From Bradyrhizobium sp. 138 (GTDB lineage: Bacteria > Pseudomonadota > Alphaproteobacteria > Rhizobiales > Xanthobacteraceae), in assembly GCF_023074075.1 (NCBI RefSeq), contig NZ_JADPKT010000003.1, forward strand, positions 1 to 64,000: a stretch of 64,000 bases of DNA, in the 5' to 3' direction. A program made the translations under genes and the position numbers. A model generated the notes under the pieces. That model worked only from the letters and a program-made list of their open reading frames with translations, ran no database searches and was not told the origin of the DNA. Positions 15,930-24,488 of the stretch are shown piece by piece. The stretch's first letter is position 1, and every line of letters starts with the position of its first letter.

Positions 15930-15957
15930 GGCATTCCCGTTCAGGAATGCCCCCTTT
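15930..15957 (+). terminator. Terminator of the SDR-pirin-wrbA operon
   Basis: GGCATTCC, a six-base loop and GGAATGCC form a perfect 8-bp stem followed by CCCTTT. It lies just after the tandem repeats and before the convergent Lrp gene. Confidence 0.65.
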
Positions 15958-15989
15958 GGCGCGGCGGCGGCATTGCCGCCGTCGGACAT

Positions 15990-16460
15990 TCAGGCGGTTT
16001 TCTTCCTAACAAGCTCGCGGCCGATCGGCCGCACCGGCTCGCTCCGCAGCACCAGCGAGGTCGTGACCGCGCCAAATCCGGCAATGCGGTCCACGATCGT
16101 CTCGAGGTCCTCGGGAGCGGGAACGAGCACCTTGAGCACGAAGCAATCATCGCCGGTGACGCGATGGACTTCGATGATGTGGGGGATCTCTGCGAACCTC
16201 TTGAGGCAGGTCTTGATGTACTCATGCGTGGTCCGCAGGCGCACCAGCGCCATCAGGCCGAGCCCGAGCGCGCGCGGATTGATGCGCGCGCCGTAGCCTT
16301 CGATGATCCCGGCTTCCTCGAGCCGTTTGACGCGCTCGGACACCGCGGGCTGGGACAACCCTACGGAACGGCCGAGCTCGGACAGCGGCACGCGCGCGTT
16401 GACCTGCAGCGCCTCCAGGATCTTCAGGTCCTTGGCATCGATGCTCCCGAAACGATCCAA
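15990..16460 (-). CDS. Lrp/AsnC-family transcriptional regulator
   Basis: 156 residues from a TTG at 16460, chosen because GGAG lies seven bases upstream (GGAGAATTCGG) and translation then starts MDRFGSIDAKDLKILEALQ, the family's usual N-terminus; a longer ATG form at 16535 lacks a site. A winged helix-turn-helix (VPLSELGRSVGLSQPAVSER) precedes a RAM effector domain with HRVTGDDCFVLKV. Lrp regulators sense amino acids. Divergent from the RBBP9-like hydrolase, its most likely non-self target. Confidence 0.9.
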   Translation of the reverse strand: MDRFGSIDAKDLKILEALQVNARVPLSELGRSVGLSQPAVSERVKRLEEAGIIEGYGARINPRALGLGLMALVRLRTTHEYIKTCLKRFAEIPHIIEVHRVTGDDCFVLKVLVPAPEDLETIVDRIAGFGAVTTSLVLRSEPVRPIGRELVRKKTA

Positions 16461-16582
16461 CCGAATTCTCCATTTCACCTTGAGATCATCGGCAAACGCC
16501 CGATTGCGCCGATGACTTGCCATGTGATGCAGCACCGGGATCGGTCACACTGCGGTCTCATCTCAGATATCACGGGACGATC

Positions 16583-17122
16583 ATGCACGACATCATCACG
16601 TTGCCCGGCCTCGGCGGCTCGGGAGACACCCATTGGCAGACGCAATGGGAACGCACCGAGCCGCGCTTCACGCGATTTCAGCCGGCGAGCTGGGACCGGC
16701 CCGAGCTCGACGACTGGGAGCAATCGCTGGAGCGAGCGATCGAGCGCTGCACGATGCCGCCTGTCCTGGTTGCACACAGCCTTGCCTGCCTGCTGGTGGC
16801 CCATTGGGCCGCTCGCTTCCCGACGGCGATTGCCGGTGCATGTCTGGTCGCCGTCCCCGATCCCGACGGCGCCAATTTTCCTGCCGAAGCCGCCGCGTTC
16901 AAGCCCGTCCCGGATCGCGCCCTGCGCTTTCCCTCGCTGATCATCGCGAGCACGAATGATCCCTATGGCGCGATCGAGGTCACGCAACGACGGGCACGCG
17001 GCTGGCGGTCCGGCCTGGTCGTGCTCGGCGCGCTCGGCCACATCAATGCGTCGAGCGGGCTCGGCGACTGGTCGCAGGGTCGCGCGCTGCTCGACGCCTT
17101 TCGTGCGGGCCTTGCAAGATGA
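16583..17122 (+). CDS. RBBP9/YdeN-type alpha/beta hydrolase
   Basis: A 179-residue small serine hydrolase. The N-terminus MHDIITLPGLGGSGDTHWQT and the elbow LVAHSLACLLVAHWA, with serine in AHSLA, are typical of RBBP9/YdeN proteins; the acid is probably D of STNDPYG and the base H of LGHINASSG. These enzymes are cytoplasmic and of poorly known substrate. It is divergent from the Lrp gene, with 122 bp between starts, and convergent with the polysaccharide locus. Confidence 0.88.
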   Translation: MHDIITLPGLGGSGDTHWQTQWERTEPRFTRFQPASWDRPELDDWEQSLERAIERCTMPPVLVAHSLACLLVAHWAARFPTAIAGACLVAVPDPDGANFPAEAAAFKPVPDRALRFPSLIIASTNDPYGAIEVTQRRARGWRSGLVVLGALGHINASSGLGDWSQGRALLDAFRAGLAR

Positions 17123-17143
17123 CACGCGCAAAGCCCGCCTGTG

Positions 17144-18277
17144 TCAGCGTCTCCCCTTGCCCATGGCCTGCGCAGCAAGGGCGGCGGCCGCGGGATAGCG
17201 GCGGAGGCCCTGCGCGGCGTAGTCGCGCCATGCAAAGGGTAAGCCCCGCCAGGACAGCGCGATGCTGACATCGGTCAACGGCACCCGCTCGGCACCGAAG
17301 CGCCGCTTGTAGTCCAGGTTGCCGATGCTGAGATCGAAACGGCGCATGCCCTCTGCATGCAGCGCCGCCAGGGTGCGCTCGGCGACGAGCAGCCCCGGCG
17401 AGCAGCTCGACCAGGAATCGCCGCCGTGGCTGATGCGGAGCAGGTAAAAGGTGGCGCCGTGCCTGACGCCGAGCGCGGTGGCGACGATGCCCTCGTCGCA
17501 GACCAGCGCCGAGACGACGGCATAACCCTCCGCGATGCCCTGGCGAGCGACCTCGCGATAGAATCGCGCATGGGTCTTGTCGTTGAGGACGAAGGGCGAG
17601 CCGAGTTTTCGCATGCGCGCCTGCTGCTGGACGTCCATGACGTCCATCAGTTCATGCGCGCGCGCGACATCCGTGGCGATCTCGAAGCGCGCGCCGGTAT
17701 GACGGCTGAAGACGCGCCAGCAGCGCGGCATCTGGAGGCGCTTGATCGAATCCTGGTAGTCCGCATAGTCATCGCCCATCAGCACGAGATTGCCGTTGAG
17801 CGAGGAAGACCCGATCCGCCCCATCGACACCAGCGGGTTCGGCTTGCCGCTGACCTGGGCCGGCATCTTCCTCAAACGCAGCAGATCGAAGCTATCCGGC
17901 AAGGCGCGCAACGCCTCGACCAGCGCCTTGCCGATCGTCGCCTCCGGCGCGGCATCGTGCGCCAGGATCGGCGCGTTGTTGTCGGAGACGCCGAGATCGG
18001 CGAATTCGACGATGCGAATGCCGCGCCTGATATGGCTGATCATCGGCACCATCGCGATGTCCTTGCCGGTCGTGGCATCGGAGATCACGGCGATCAACGG
18101 CGCGACGTCATCGAACGCCTGGTACCAGGCGCCGAGCCAATAGCCATGCTGGAAAGCGGTGCGATGCCCGGCGTTCAGGCGCGAAGCGGCCTGGCGCCAA
18201 TCACGCACGAAATCGATCGCGATTCCCGACGTCCTGGACACGAGACCGTCCAAGTGCTCGACGCTGAGAGACGTCAT
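17144..18277 (-). CDS. CelD/BcsL-type acetyltransferase (GNAT-like), polysaccharide locus
   Basis: 377 residues. The C-terminal half has the acetyltransferase-6/FemAB-like fold: RARMRKLGSPFVLNDKTHA..., VVSALVCDEGIVATALGVRH, YLLRISHGGDSWSSCSPGLL and FDLSIGNLDYKRRFGAE. Such proteins acylate sugars of surface polysaccharides. The ATG at 18277 overlaps the TGA of the ligase gene (ATGA), showing translational coupling; the much longer reading frame upstream is the shadow of that ligase gene. The donor and target sugar cannot be predicted. Confidence 0.85.
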   Translation of the reverse strand: MTSLSVEHLDGLVSRTSGIAIDFVRDWRQAASRLNAGHRTAFQHGYWLGAWYQAFDDVAPLIAVISDATTGKDIAMVPMISHIRRGIRIVEFADLGVSDNNAPILAHDAAPEATIGKALVEALRALPDSFDLLRLRKMPAQVSGKPNPLVSMGRIGSSSLNGNLVLMGDDYADYQDSIKRLQMPRCWRVFSRHTGARFEIATDVARAHELMDVMDVQQQARMRKLGSPFVLNDKTHARFYREVARQGIAEGYAVVSALVCDEGIVATALGVRHGATFYLLRISHGGDSWSSCSPGLLVAERTLAALHAEGMRRFDLSIGNLDYKRRFGAERVPLTDVSIALSWRGLPFAWRDYAAQGLRRYPAAAALAAQAMGKGRR

Positions 18278-19638
18278 GACTTCGGTTCCATCTGCGCGAC
18301 GCATTGGAACCTCGCCAGGAAGTGCAGGCCGGCCGCGGCCAGCGCGAACATGAACCAGATCGGATTTTGCCGTTCGAGCAGGAAGGTCTCGGTGGCTCCA
18401 TAATAAAGACCGAACAGCCATACGGTCAGGAACAGCTTTGCCAGTGCGCCACTGCGGTTGTGGGTCTGGGCCGACTGAAAATTGCCGAGTGGTGCGAGCA
18501 CGAAGATAAGAATCACGAGCAGCAGCCCTGGCATACCGATGGTGACCGCGAGGTCGAGATAGCTGTTGTGGCTGTGGGCCGCCGACGTCGCCCATTCGGC
18601 GCCCTGGGCGGTCTGCCGTTCCGTGACGTCGTCCCAGAAGGCCGCATAGCCGTGACCGATGATCGGCTTCTCGGCGACGGCCGCGAGCGCGAACTCCCAG
18701 ATCGCGGAGCGGCCGGTAAATGTGGGATCGAGCGGAAGCAGCCGCGTCATCGCCCCGAGCGCCGGGCTCAAGACACTGCCGACCGTCAGCAGGTTCATCA
18801 CGATCAGCGGCACGAAGCAGATGATCCGCTTCAGCCACAGGCCGGGGGTGACATAGACCAGCGAGGCGAGCGCGTAGATCGCAAGACACAGCACCGACGA
18901 CGTCTTGCCACCGGTGAAGATCAGGAAGATGCCGGCGAGTGCGGCGATCGCGGGCCCCATCACGAACGAGCCCACGGCGGACAGATAGATGCCGACATAG
19001 ACCAGGATCGTCATCACGGGTGAGGCGACGTTCTTATGGCCAAAACTGCCACGCCAGTCGCCGGCGAGCTGGGATTCGGCGATATCAAGCGCCGTGTGGA
19101 TCGAATATTGCGGTGCGAGGAAGACGCCGAGATAGCAGAGTGCGAGCAGCACCAGCGCGGCAGCACCGAGGCACAGGTTGAAGCTGCGCTGCGTCGGCGG
19201 CAGCAATGGCAGCAGGACGGCGAGCGATGTCACGCTCGCGAGCAGCACGAACCGCTGCATCGAAACACCTGGGCTTTCGGAGAGGACGATGTTGACGACC
19301 AGCCAGGCCACAAGACAAAGGTGAAGCGGCGTCACCAGGCTCTTCAGCGCCGGCCCATCCGTCGCGGCGACGAACAGCACGGCGACCGCAGCCAGCAAAC
19401 CCCAGGAAAGATAGGCCAGCGCCATTCGTCCGCCGACGACATTGGTGACATCGGGGTTGCGCAGGTCCGGAAAGGGATCGAGCGTCACCAACACCAGCAG
19501 CAGCGACGCGACGGCGACGAGACAGCGCGCAGCCTGCGCGGCATTCAGCTGCGCCAAGCCATCGCGGAAGGCGCGACCCAGCGATCGGGCCTCAAGCTCA
19601 GTCATGTCGGCGGCGCTGCGGTCCATGCTGCTAACCAT
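18274..19638 (-). CDS. O-antigen ligase / Wzy-like polymerase family protein
   Basis: A 454-residue polytopic membrane protein with about ten to twelve hydrophobic helices. The Wzy_C signatures are WRGSFGHKN (195-203), R310 in TFTGRSAIWE, GHGYAAFW (328-335) and AHSHNSYLDLA with H355/H357 in the large periplasmic loop. Members either join O-antigen to lipid A core or polymerise repeat units; sequence does not decide between these. The start lies four bases after the upstream glycosyltransferase stop and the end overlaps the acetyltransferase start, so all three form an operon. Confidence 0.9.
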   Translation of the reverse strand: MVSSMDRSAADMTELEARSLGRAFRDGLAQLNAAQAARCLVAVASLLLVLVTLDPFPDLRNPDVTNVVGGRMALAYLSWGLLAAVAVLFVAATDGPALKSLVTPLHLCLVAWLVVNIVLSESPGVSMQRFVLLASVTSLAVLLPLLPPTQRSFNLCLGAAALVLLALCYLGVFLAPQYSIHTALDIAESQLAGDWRGSFGHKNVASPVMTILVYVGIYLSAVGSFVMGPAIAALAGIFLIFTGGKTSSVLCLAIYALASLVYVTPGLWLKRIICFVPLIVMNLLTVGSVLSPALGAMTRLLPLDPTFTGRSAIWEFALAAVAEKPIIGHGYAAFWDDVTERQTAQGAEWATSAAHSHNSYLDLAVTIGMPGLLLVILIFVLAPLGNFQSAQTHNRSGALAKLFLTVWLFGLYYGATETFLLERQNPIWFMFALAAAGLHFLARFQCVAQMEPKS

Positions 19639-19641
19639 GGC

Positions 19642-20706
19642 TCAAGACATTTGGTGACGCTGGTGAGGCTCTAAGTCCCGGCTCACCCCTGTCGCGCGTC
19701 GGTCAACAGGCATGCCGGAAGTCTGCGCCACCGGCTGCCGCACGATGCTCCGCGCAATTTCGTAGTACTGCAGCGCCCGTTGCTCCAGCGTGAGATTGTC
19801 CAGGATAAAACCGCGCGGATCGAACCTGCCCGCAGCACAGCCGGCCCAGAACTTGCCCCAACCCGCCTCGAACCCCGCGGTGTCCAGGAACTTGGCTCCG
19901 CAGCGCTCGTCCCAATACGGCACCGACGACACCGGCGCGAACTGCACGCGGTGCGGATAGTAATCGGGATCTCGCCACGGGCCGCCCGGATCCCAGGCGA
20001 ACACCGGAACGCCGCAAGACAACGCCTGCTGATAGGCGATGCCTTGACTCTCGTTCTGGCACAGGAAGATCATCGCGCGCGAGCGCGCCAGCGCTGACTG
20101 ATAGTCTTCCTCCTTGTAGTTGCCGTAACGCAGCTCCGTGAACGAGTGCCCCTCTTTTCGCAGACGGGCGCGGACGGGTTCGATCAGCTCCGAGGCATAG
20201 CGCTCGCGGTCCCAATGGACCTTGTCGTAGATCAGCACGTCGGCCGTCTTCTGCGATCGCTCAGACGGTGCCCAGAGATCGGTGTCGATGCCAATCGGCC
20301 ATGCCTCCGTGTCGGGCCAGTACGGCCGGTACATGTCGACGTACCAGGGGCCGGGCACCACGACCTTCTTGACCGGCAGACGCTTGAACAGATCAGGATC
20401 GTCGAGCGGATGATTATGGGCGGCGACGCCGAGCAGGATCGGATTCTTCCACGCGAACTTGTCGAGCAAGAAGGTACGGCCGATGATGCAGGCAAGCTCG
20501 TCCGGGTGCTGCGCGATATGGCCGTAGTCGTTGACGCGGTAGCGGATACCGAGCCGATCGAGCCCCGCACAGAGATTGAGAAACACGCGAAGCTGGCCGC
20601 TCATGCGCGGCTCGCCGAGCAGCAGGCGGCGCGCCATGCGCCGCAGATGCCGGTCGCCGGGGAACCAGCGATCGTCCTTGTCCTCATAAAAGAGGTTGAG
20701 GACCAT
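19642..20706 (-). CDS. Glycosyltransferase, GT4-like
   Basis: 354 residues from MVLNLFYEDKDDRWFPGDRH; a longer form from 20883 would overlap the divergent gene. The C-terminal half has the GT-B nucleotide-sugar end CQNESQGIAYQQALSCGVPV then FAWDPGGPW, with E and the small-residue loop as in group 1 transferases. Unusually it opens with a dated-looking aromatic and acidic N-terminus rather than a GGxxR start. It is first in the three-gene operon with the ligase and acetyltransferase. Start codon uncertain. Confidence 0.8.
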   Translation of the reverse strand: MVLNLFYEDKDDRWFPGDRHLRRMARRLLLGEPRMSGQLRVFLNLCAGLDRLGIRYRVNDYGHIAQHPDELACIIGRTFLLDKFAWKNPILLGVAAHNHPLDDPDLFKRLPVKKVVVPGPWYVDMYRPYWPDTEAWPIGIDTDLWAPSERSQKTADVLIYDKVHWDRERYASELIEPVRARLRKEGHSFTELRYGNYKEEDYQSALARSRAMIFLCQNESQGIAYQQALSCGVPVFAWDPGGPWRDPDYYPHRVQFAPVSSVPYWDERCGAKFLDTAGFEAGWGKFWAGCAAGRFDPRGFILDNLTLEQRALQYYEIARSIVRQPVAQTSGMPVDRRATGVSRDLEPHQRHQMS

Positions 20707-20983
20707 CGCATCGGGGTCGTGTTCGAATGTCGTTGCGGGCACTGGATTCCATCCGCGGCAGCCGGATGCGCATTCTCGCATGGGGCCGGCTGTCGCACTC
20801 TTCCGAATTTGCCACAGGCTTAATGCCAGCGGCTTAACGCTATTTGACGAAACCGGGGCCGCATACGCCGTCGAGGCCACCATTCAAGTGCAATGTGGGT
20901 ATCATCCGCACGCAGCCGAGGTTGCGATCGCAAGCAATGCCACCCCGCCCCTGGTTAACAGAACATTAAAGACGAGCCGAAAC

Positions 20984-21970
20984 TTGATCACCGCGGAAGA
21001 CGTTCTCGAATTGCCGGGCGCCTCTCGCGCCGCGGCGGCCGCGCGCCTGCCGTTGCCGGTGAATCCGGGCGCATTGGTGTCCGTCGTCATTCCCGCCAAG
21101 AACGCCGCGGTCTATGTCGGCGAAACCATCGCGAGCGCATTGGCGCAAGGCGACGTGGCCGAGGTGATCGTCGTGGACGACGGCTCGAGCGACGACACCG
21201 TCGCGATCGTCCGCGCCGTCCGCGACCCGCGGCTGCGCCTGATACACAATGAGTCCGCCGGCGTATCGGCGGCGCGCAATCTCGGCGCGCGCCATGCGAG
21301 CGGCGAGTGGCTGCTCTTCCTCGATGCCGACGACCGCCTGCGTCCCGGCGCGGTGACGGCGCTGCTGGCGGCCGCGCGTGCCGCTCCGCGCGCAGTTCTC
21401 GTCTATGGCGACTACAATACGATCGACAGCGAGGGACGGCAGATCGGCCGCCGCGACCTGTTGAAGAGGCGCCGCAAGCCGTCGGGCGACGTGCTGGCAC
21501 GGCTCGCGGCCGGCAATTTCATCGTCAATGGTGGCATCGCGCTCGCACGCGCCGAGGCCTTCCGCGCCATCGGCGGCTTCGACACCTCCCTCCGATATTG
21601 CGAGGATTGGCACTGCTGGTGCCGTCTTGCCGCGATCGGCGAGTTCGAATTCGCACCGAAGCTGCTGCTCGACTATCGCCTGCACACGGCCAACACCATG
21701 AACGCGGCGGTGCGGACGCCGAAGGATTTCTTCCCGGCCATCGCGCGAGTCTTCGACGACGGGCTGATCCTGGCGAGATTGACCCAAGGCACGGCAGCCG
21801 GGCTGCGCCGGGCCGCCGAGATTCATCTCGTCACCTATTCTGCGATGCAGGCGGTCCGCTTCGGCAGATATCGCCAAGCCCTCGGCTATCTCGCGATGAT
21901 CGGGCGGCGGTCGCCTAAGTCATTGCCGCGCGCCGCGGCAAGGACCGCCCTCGCCCGCTTCGGCATCTAA
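20984..21970 (+). CDS. Glycosyltransferase family 2
   Basis: About 328 residues. The GT-A domain starts VSVVIPAKNAAVYVGETI, has EVIVVDDGSSDDTVAIV, then AARNLGARHASGEWLLFLDA with DADD as the metal-binding motif, and DTSLRYCEDWHCWCRLA near the acceptor site. The start is uncertain: TTG 20984 is used because an ATG start farther up would overlap the divergent gene; no clear ribosome binding site is seen. It probably adds one sugar to the repeat unit of the surface polysaccharide. Confidence 0.82.
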   Translation: MITAEDVLELPGASRAAAAARLPLPVNPGALVSVVIPAKNAAVYVGETIASALAQGDVAEVIVVDDGSSDDTVAIVRAVRDPRLRLIHNESAGVSAARNLGARHASGEWLLFLDADDRLRPGAVTALLAAARAAPRAVLVYGDYNTIDSEGRQIGRRDLLKRRRKPSGDVLARLAAGNFIVNGGIALARAEAFRAIGGFDTSLRYCEDWHCWCRLAAIGEFEFAPKLLLDYRLHTANTMNAAVRTPKDFFPAIARVFDDGLILARLTQGTAAGLRRAAEIHLVTYSAMQAVRFGRYRQALGYLAMIGRRSPKSLPRAAARTALARFGI

Positions 21971-21973
21971 CCG

Positions 21974-23002
21974 TCACGACACGATCTTAGAGGCCTCATA
22001 GGGCTTCGGCGCGAAGCCGAACGCCGCGAGCATGGAGCCAAACGCCACCATCACCGGGTGCATCGCGACGACCGCCTTCGACGACGTCAACAGGCCTGCG
22101 GCGCGAACCAGCGACAGCGGCAACCGTCCAAGCATCTGCGCGAACACGCGCGCCCGCGCCGCTGGGCTCTGCGCGGCCTTGTATTGCACACGATAATTGA
22201 TCGCGCCGATGCGCAGGCCACGCCTTGCGATCCAGCCGAAACTGGTGCGGCTTTGCGGCACGGTCTCGGTGATCACGGCCTCCGCCGTCCAGTGGAAGAT
22301 TAGTCCGGCATCACGGCACCGCACGAAGAAATCGCAATCGCCGCCGCCGAGGAAATTGAAACGCAGGTCGAACGCGGGACGATCGAACCGCTCGAAGGTC
22401 GACCGCGTGATCAGGCAATTGCCGCAGCCATAGATCAGCGGCACCGCGCCGGAATAGTCGTAGGCAGGACGGAAGGCGGGATGACGCGACAGCCACGGCT
22501 TGCTGTCGTCCTGGAACATCGGCAGCACCGGCCCGCCGACCACGTCGGCGCCGGTCGCCTCAGCGGTGCGGACCATCAGCTCGAGCCAGTCGCTTGATGC
22601 GATCTCGTCGTCGTCGATCATCAGGAAGCGGGTTGCGGCGGGAAACAGCGCCTGCGCCGTCTCGAACGCGGCGTTGATTGCCTGGCAATTGCCCTGGCGC
22701 GTCTCGACGAGGCAGACGCCTTGCAGCCTGCCCTCGGCCAGGAACTCGGCAGCAACCGGCGCGCTCTCGCGCTGCGCGGCATCGTTCTCGACCATGACGA
22801 CGGCAAAGGAGCGCGGGGTACGCTGGTTCACCAGCGAGTCCAGCGTCAGCCGCAAATGCTGCGGACGACGGAAGCAGGGAATGCAGACGACGATGCCGAC
22901 CGACAGGTCGATGACGCGGGAGCTCGCCACGATCTCCCGGTTGGGATCGCGCACGGCATCCGAGATACGCATGGCGGACAGGTCTGTCGGGATCAATGTC
23001 AT
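21974..23002 (-). CDS. Glycosyltransferase family 2
   Basis: A 342-residue GT-A transferase: VGIVVCIPCFRRPQHLRLTL, the aspartates in FLMIDDDEIASSDW, and GGPVLPMFQDDSKPW. FLGGGDCDFFVRCRDAGLIF is the acceptor/catalytic region, and a hydrophobic C-terminal part from about residue 290 may touch the membrane. It is convergent with the preceding glycosyltransferase, stops three bases apart. Within the locus it would extend or decorate the repeat unit; sugar specificity is unknown. Confidence 0.88.
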   Translation of the reverse strand: MTLIPTDLSAMRISDAVRDPNREIVASSRVIDLSVGIVVCIPCFRRPQHLRLTLDSLVNQRTPRSFAVVMVENDAAQRESAPVAAEFLAEGRLQGVCLVETRQGNCQAINAAFETAQALFPAATRFLMIDDDEIASSDWLELMVRTAEATGADVVGGPVLPMFQDDSKPWLSRHPAFRPAYDYSGAVPLIYGCGNCLITRSTFERFDRPAFDLRFNFLGGGDCDFFVRCRDAGLIFHWTAEAVITETVPQSRTSFGWIARRGLRIGAINYRVQYKAAQSPAARARVFAQMLGRLPLSLVRAAGLLTSSKAVVAMHPVMVAFGSMLAAFGFAPKPYEASKIVS

Positions 23003-23396
23003 GACGTTCTAGATGTCCGAGATATGTTGAAAAAGCCCTGCTTCAATCACGCATCCCGCGACGGCACATCGCCGCGGGACAGATGCGTCCCAAAATGAAC
23101 GGTCAGTTGAATGCGCGTGCCTGCGCCTCGCGCCGATCTCCCGGCCGTCCTGAACCGACATCATGCGTTTAACCGCTTTCGCCTGTTTCTCCCGCGAAAT
23201 CATGCGTGCGTGATACTGCAATTCGCGGTCCATGCGGCGACGACGAGCCAACATGAACAATGCCGTAGTTAATGCGTATGCGCATTAACCGGGCCGTAAG
23301 CACTGCGACCGGTGAGACGTCGCGGCATCGGATTTGCTCTTCGGGCAAGCGAGTTTTTTCCTGTAAATTTGATTAGAACAAGCGCGGTCAAAAAAC
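23003..23396. other. Intergenic region, 394 bp
   Basis: Divergent region between a glycosyltransferase and a methyltransferase. An 83-codon minus-strand frame here is Arg/Met-rich and has no ribosome binding site, so I do not call it. The notable feature is the TTAATGCG palindrome at 23269-23288. AT-rich DNA at 23350-23396 probably holds the methyltransferase promoter. Confidence 0.55.
23269..23288. promoter_or_regulatory. Perfect palindrome, candidate operator
   Basis: TTAATGCG-TATG-CGCATTAA has perfect 8-bp arms around a 4-base spacer, about 108 bp upstream of the methyltransferase start. The symmetry and AT-rich ends suit a dimeric regulator of polysaccharide genes; a cruciform is possible. 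Confidence 0.5.
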
Positions 23397-24197
23397 ATGA
23401 ACAAGCCAGCCACGATCGATTTCGCGACAGCCACGGCAATCCCTATCCCTGCGGCCGCGGCGTACACCCAGGCGCTCCACGATCTCGTCCCCGGCGAAGC
23501 CCGCGACAGCCTGCTCGCCGTTCACGACGTGCTGCGCCGCGAACTGCCGAAAGGCCAACTCGCCATCTATGAAGCGGGCGGCGGCTCATGCAGCGTCCTG
23601 CCGCCGGAAATGCTTGATCGCAGCAAGGTCACGGTCGTCGATATCGACGAGGACCAGGTCCGCAACAACAGCTACGCGGACGAGGCGATTCTCGGCGACG
23701 TGCAGACCTATTGTTTCGAGCGCGAAACCTTCGATCTCGTGATCTGCTACAACGTGATCGAGCATCTGCCGAACGTCGACGCCGCGCTGCTGAATTTCCG
23801 AGACGCGCTCAAGCGCGGCGGCATGGTCCTGATCGGCGCGCCCAATCCCCGCTCGCTGTCCGGCGTCGTCACCAAATATTCGCCGCACTGGTTTCACATC
23901 TGGTTCTACCGCCACATCCGCGGCATCAAGGACGCCGGTCTGCCCGGCGAGCCACCCTTCCCGACCTTCTTCCATCCGCTGGTGACGCTGCCCCGGCTCG
24001 AAGCATTCGCGGCCGCCAACGGCCTGGAGATGATCTACCGCCGTGAGGTCGAGAGCCCACGCTATCCCGAGATGCGTCGGCGCAAGCCGCTGTTCGCCGC
24101 CCTCGTGGACGCCGGCGCCGCAATGCTGAACGCCGTGCTGCCGCGCGGCATCGATGTGCGCCGCGGCGACTATCACGTCATCCTGCGGAAGAGCTGA
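23397..24197 (+). CDS. Class I SAM-dependent methyltransferase
   Basis: 266 residues. The SAM-binding glycine motif is YEAGGGSCSVLPPEML, followed by VTVVDIDEDQ and the post-I region FDLVICYNVIEHLPNVDAAL, the usual UbiE/Methyltransf_11 layout. In a polysaccharide locus such enzymes methylate sugars, often at a chain end. No clear ribosome binding site precedes the ATG. The product could equally modify a lipid carrier; that cannot be told. Confidence 0.85.
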   Translation: MNKPATIDFATATAIPIPAAAAYTQALHDLVPGEARDSLLAVHDVLRRELPKGQLAIYEAGGGSCSVLPPEMLDRSKVTVVDIDEDQVRNNSYADEAILGDVQTYCFERETFDLVICYNVIEHLPNVDAALLNFRDALKRGGMVLIGAPNPRSLSGVVTKYSPHWFHIWFYRHIRGIKDAGLPGEPPFPTFFHPLVTLPRLEAFAAANGLEMIYRREVESPRYPEMRRRKPLFAALVDAGAAMLNAVLPRGIDVRRGDYHVILRKS

Positions 24198-24488
24198 CCA
24201 CCATGGCGCGCGCACGGCCCATCACAGAACAAGCGGAGCCTCGCGGCCACGCCGTGCGCGGTAACGAACCGTTAATCTCTGGGGATTTCACGCAGCCCGA
24301 GCGTCACGAGGACGCAGCACGCAGTGGCATCGGCTTAAACGCTTTGTTTGCCATTTCGGTGAATAGTCCCTCAATGAGTATGGTTAATTTTCCCTGTTGC
24401 GTTGATTGGTCACCTATATCCCGGGTGCATGGCGTAGAGCGAAGAGTAACCCCTCAGCCTGCGACAGTTGGAATGAAAGCTGGGGATC
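24198..24488. promoter_or_regulatory. Promoter region of the wzc-like gene, with inverted repeat
   Basis: No gene is seen in these 291 bp. TAACG-AAC-CGTTA at 24262-24274 is a perfect 5-bp inverted repeat, and GGTTAATTTTCCC at about 24383 is AT-rich. The TTAA-rich motifs resemble those near other genes of the locus, so a common regulator is possible. Confidence 0.4.

Noticed and set aside
18278..18889. N-terminal extension of the acetyltransferase gene
   Set aside because: It lies wholly inside the ligase gene in another frame and lacks a ribosome binding site; the ATGA overlap at 18274-18277 explains the true start.
23009..23260. Minus-strand 83-codon frame in the intergenic region
   Set aside because: Met/Arg-rich, no ribosome binding site, no recognised domain; probably non-coding.
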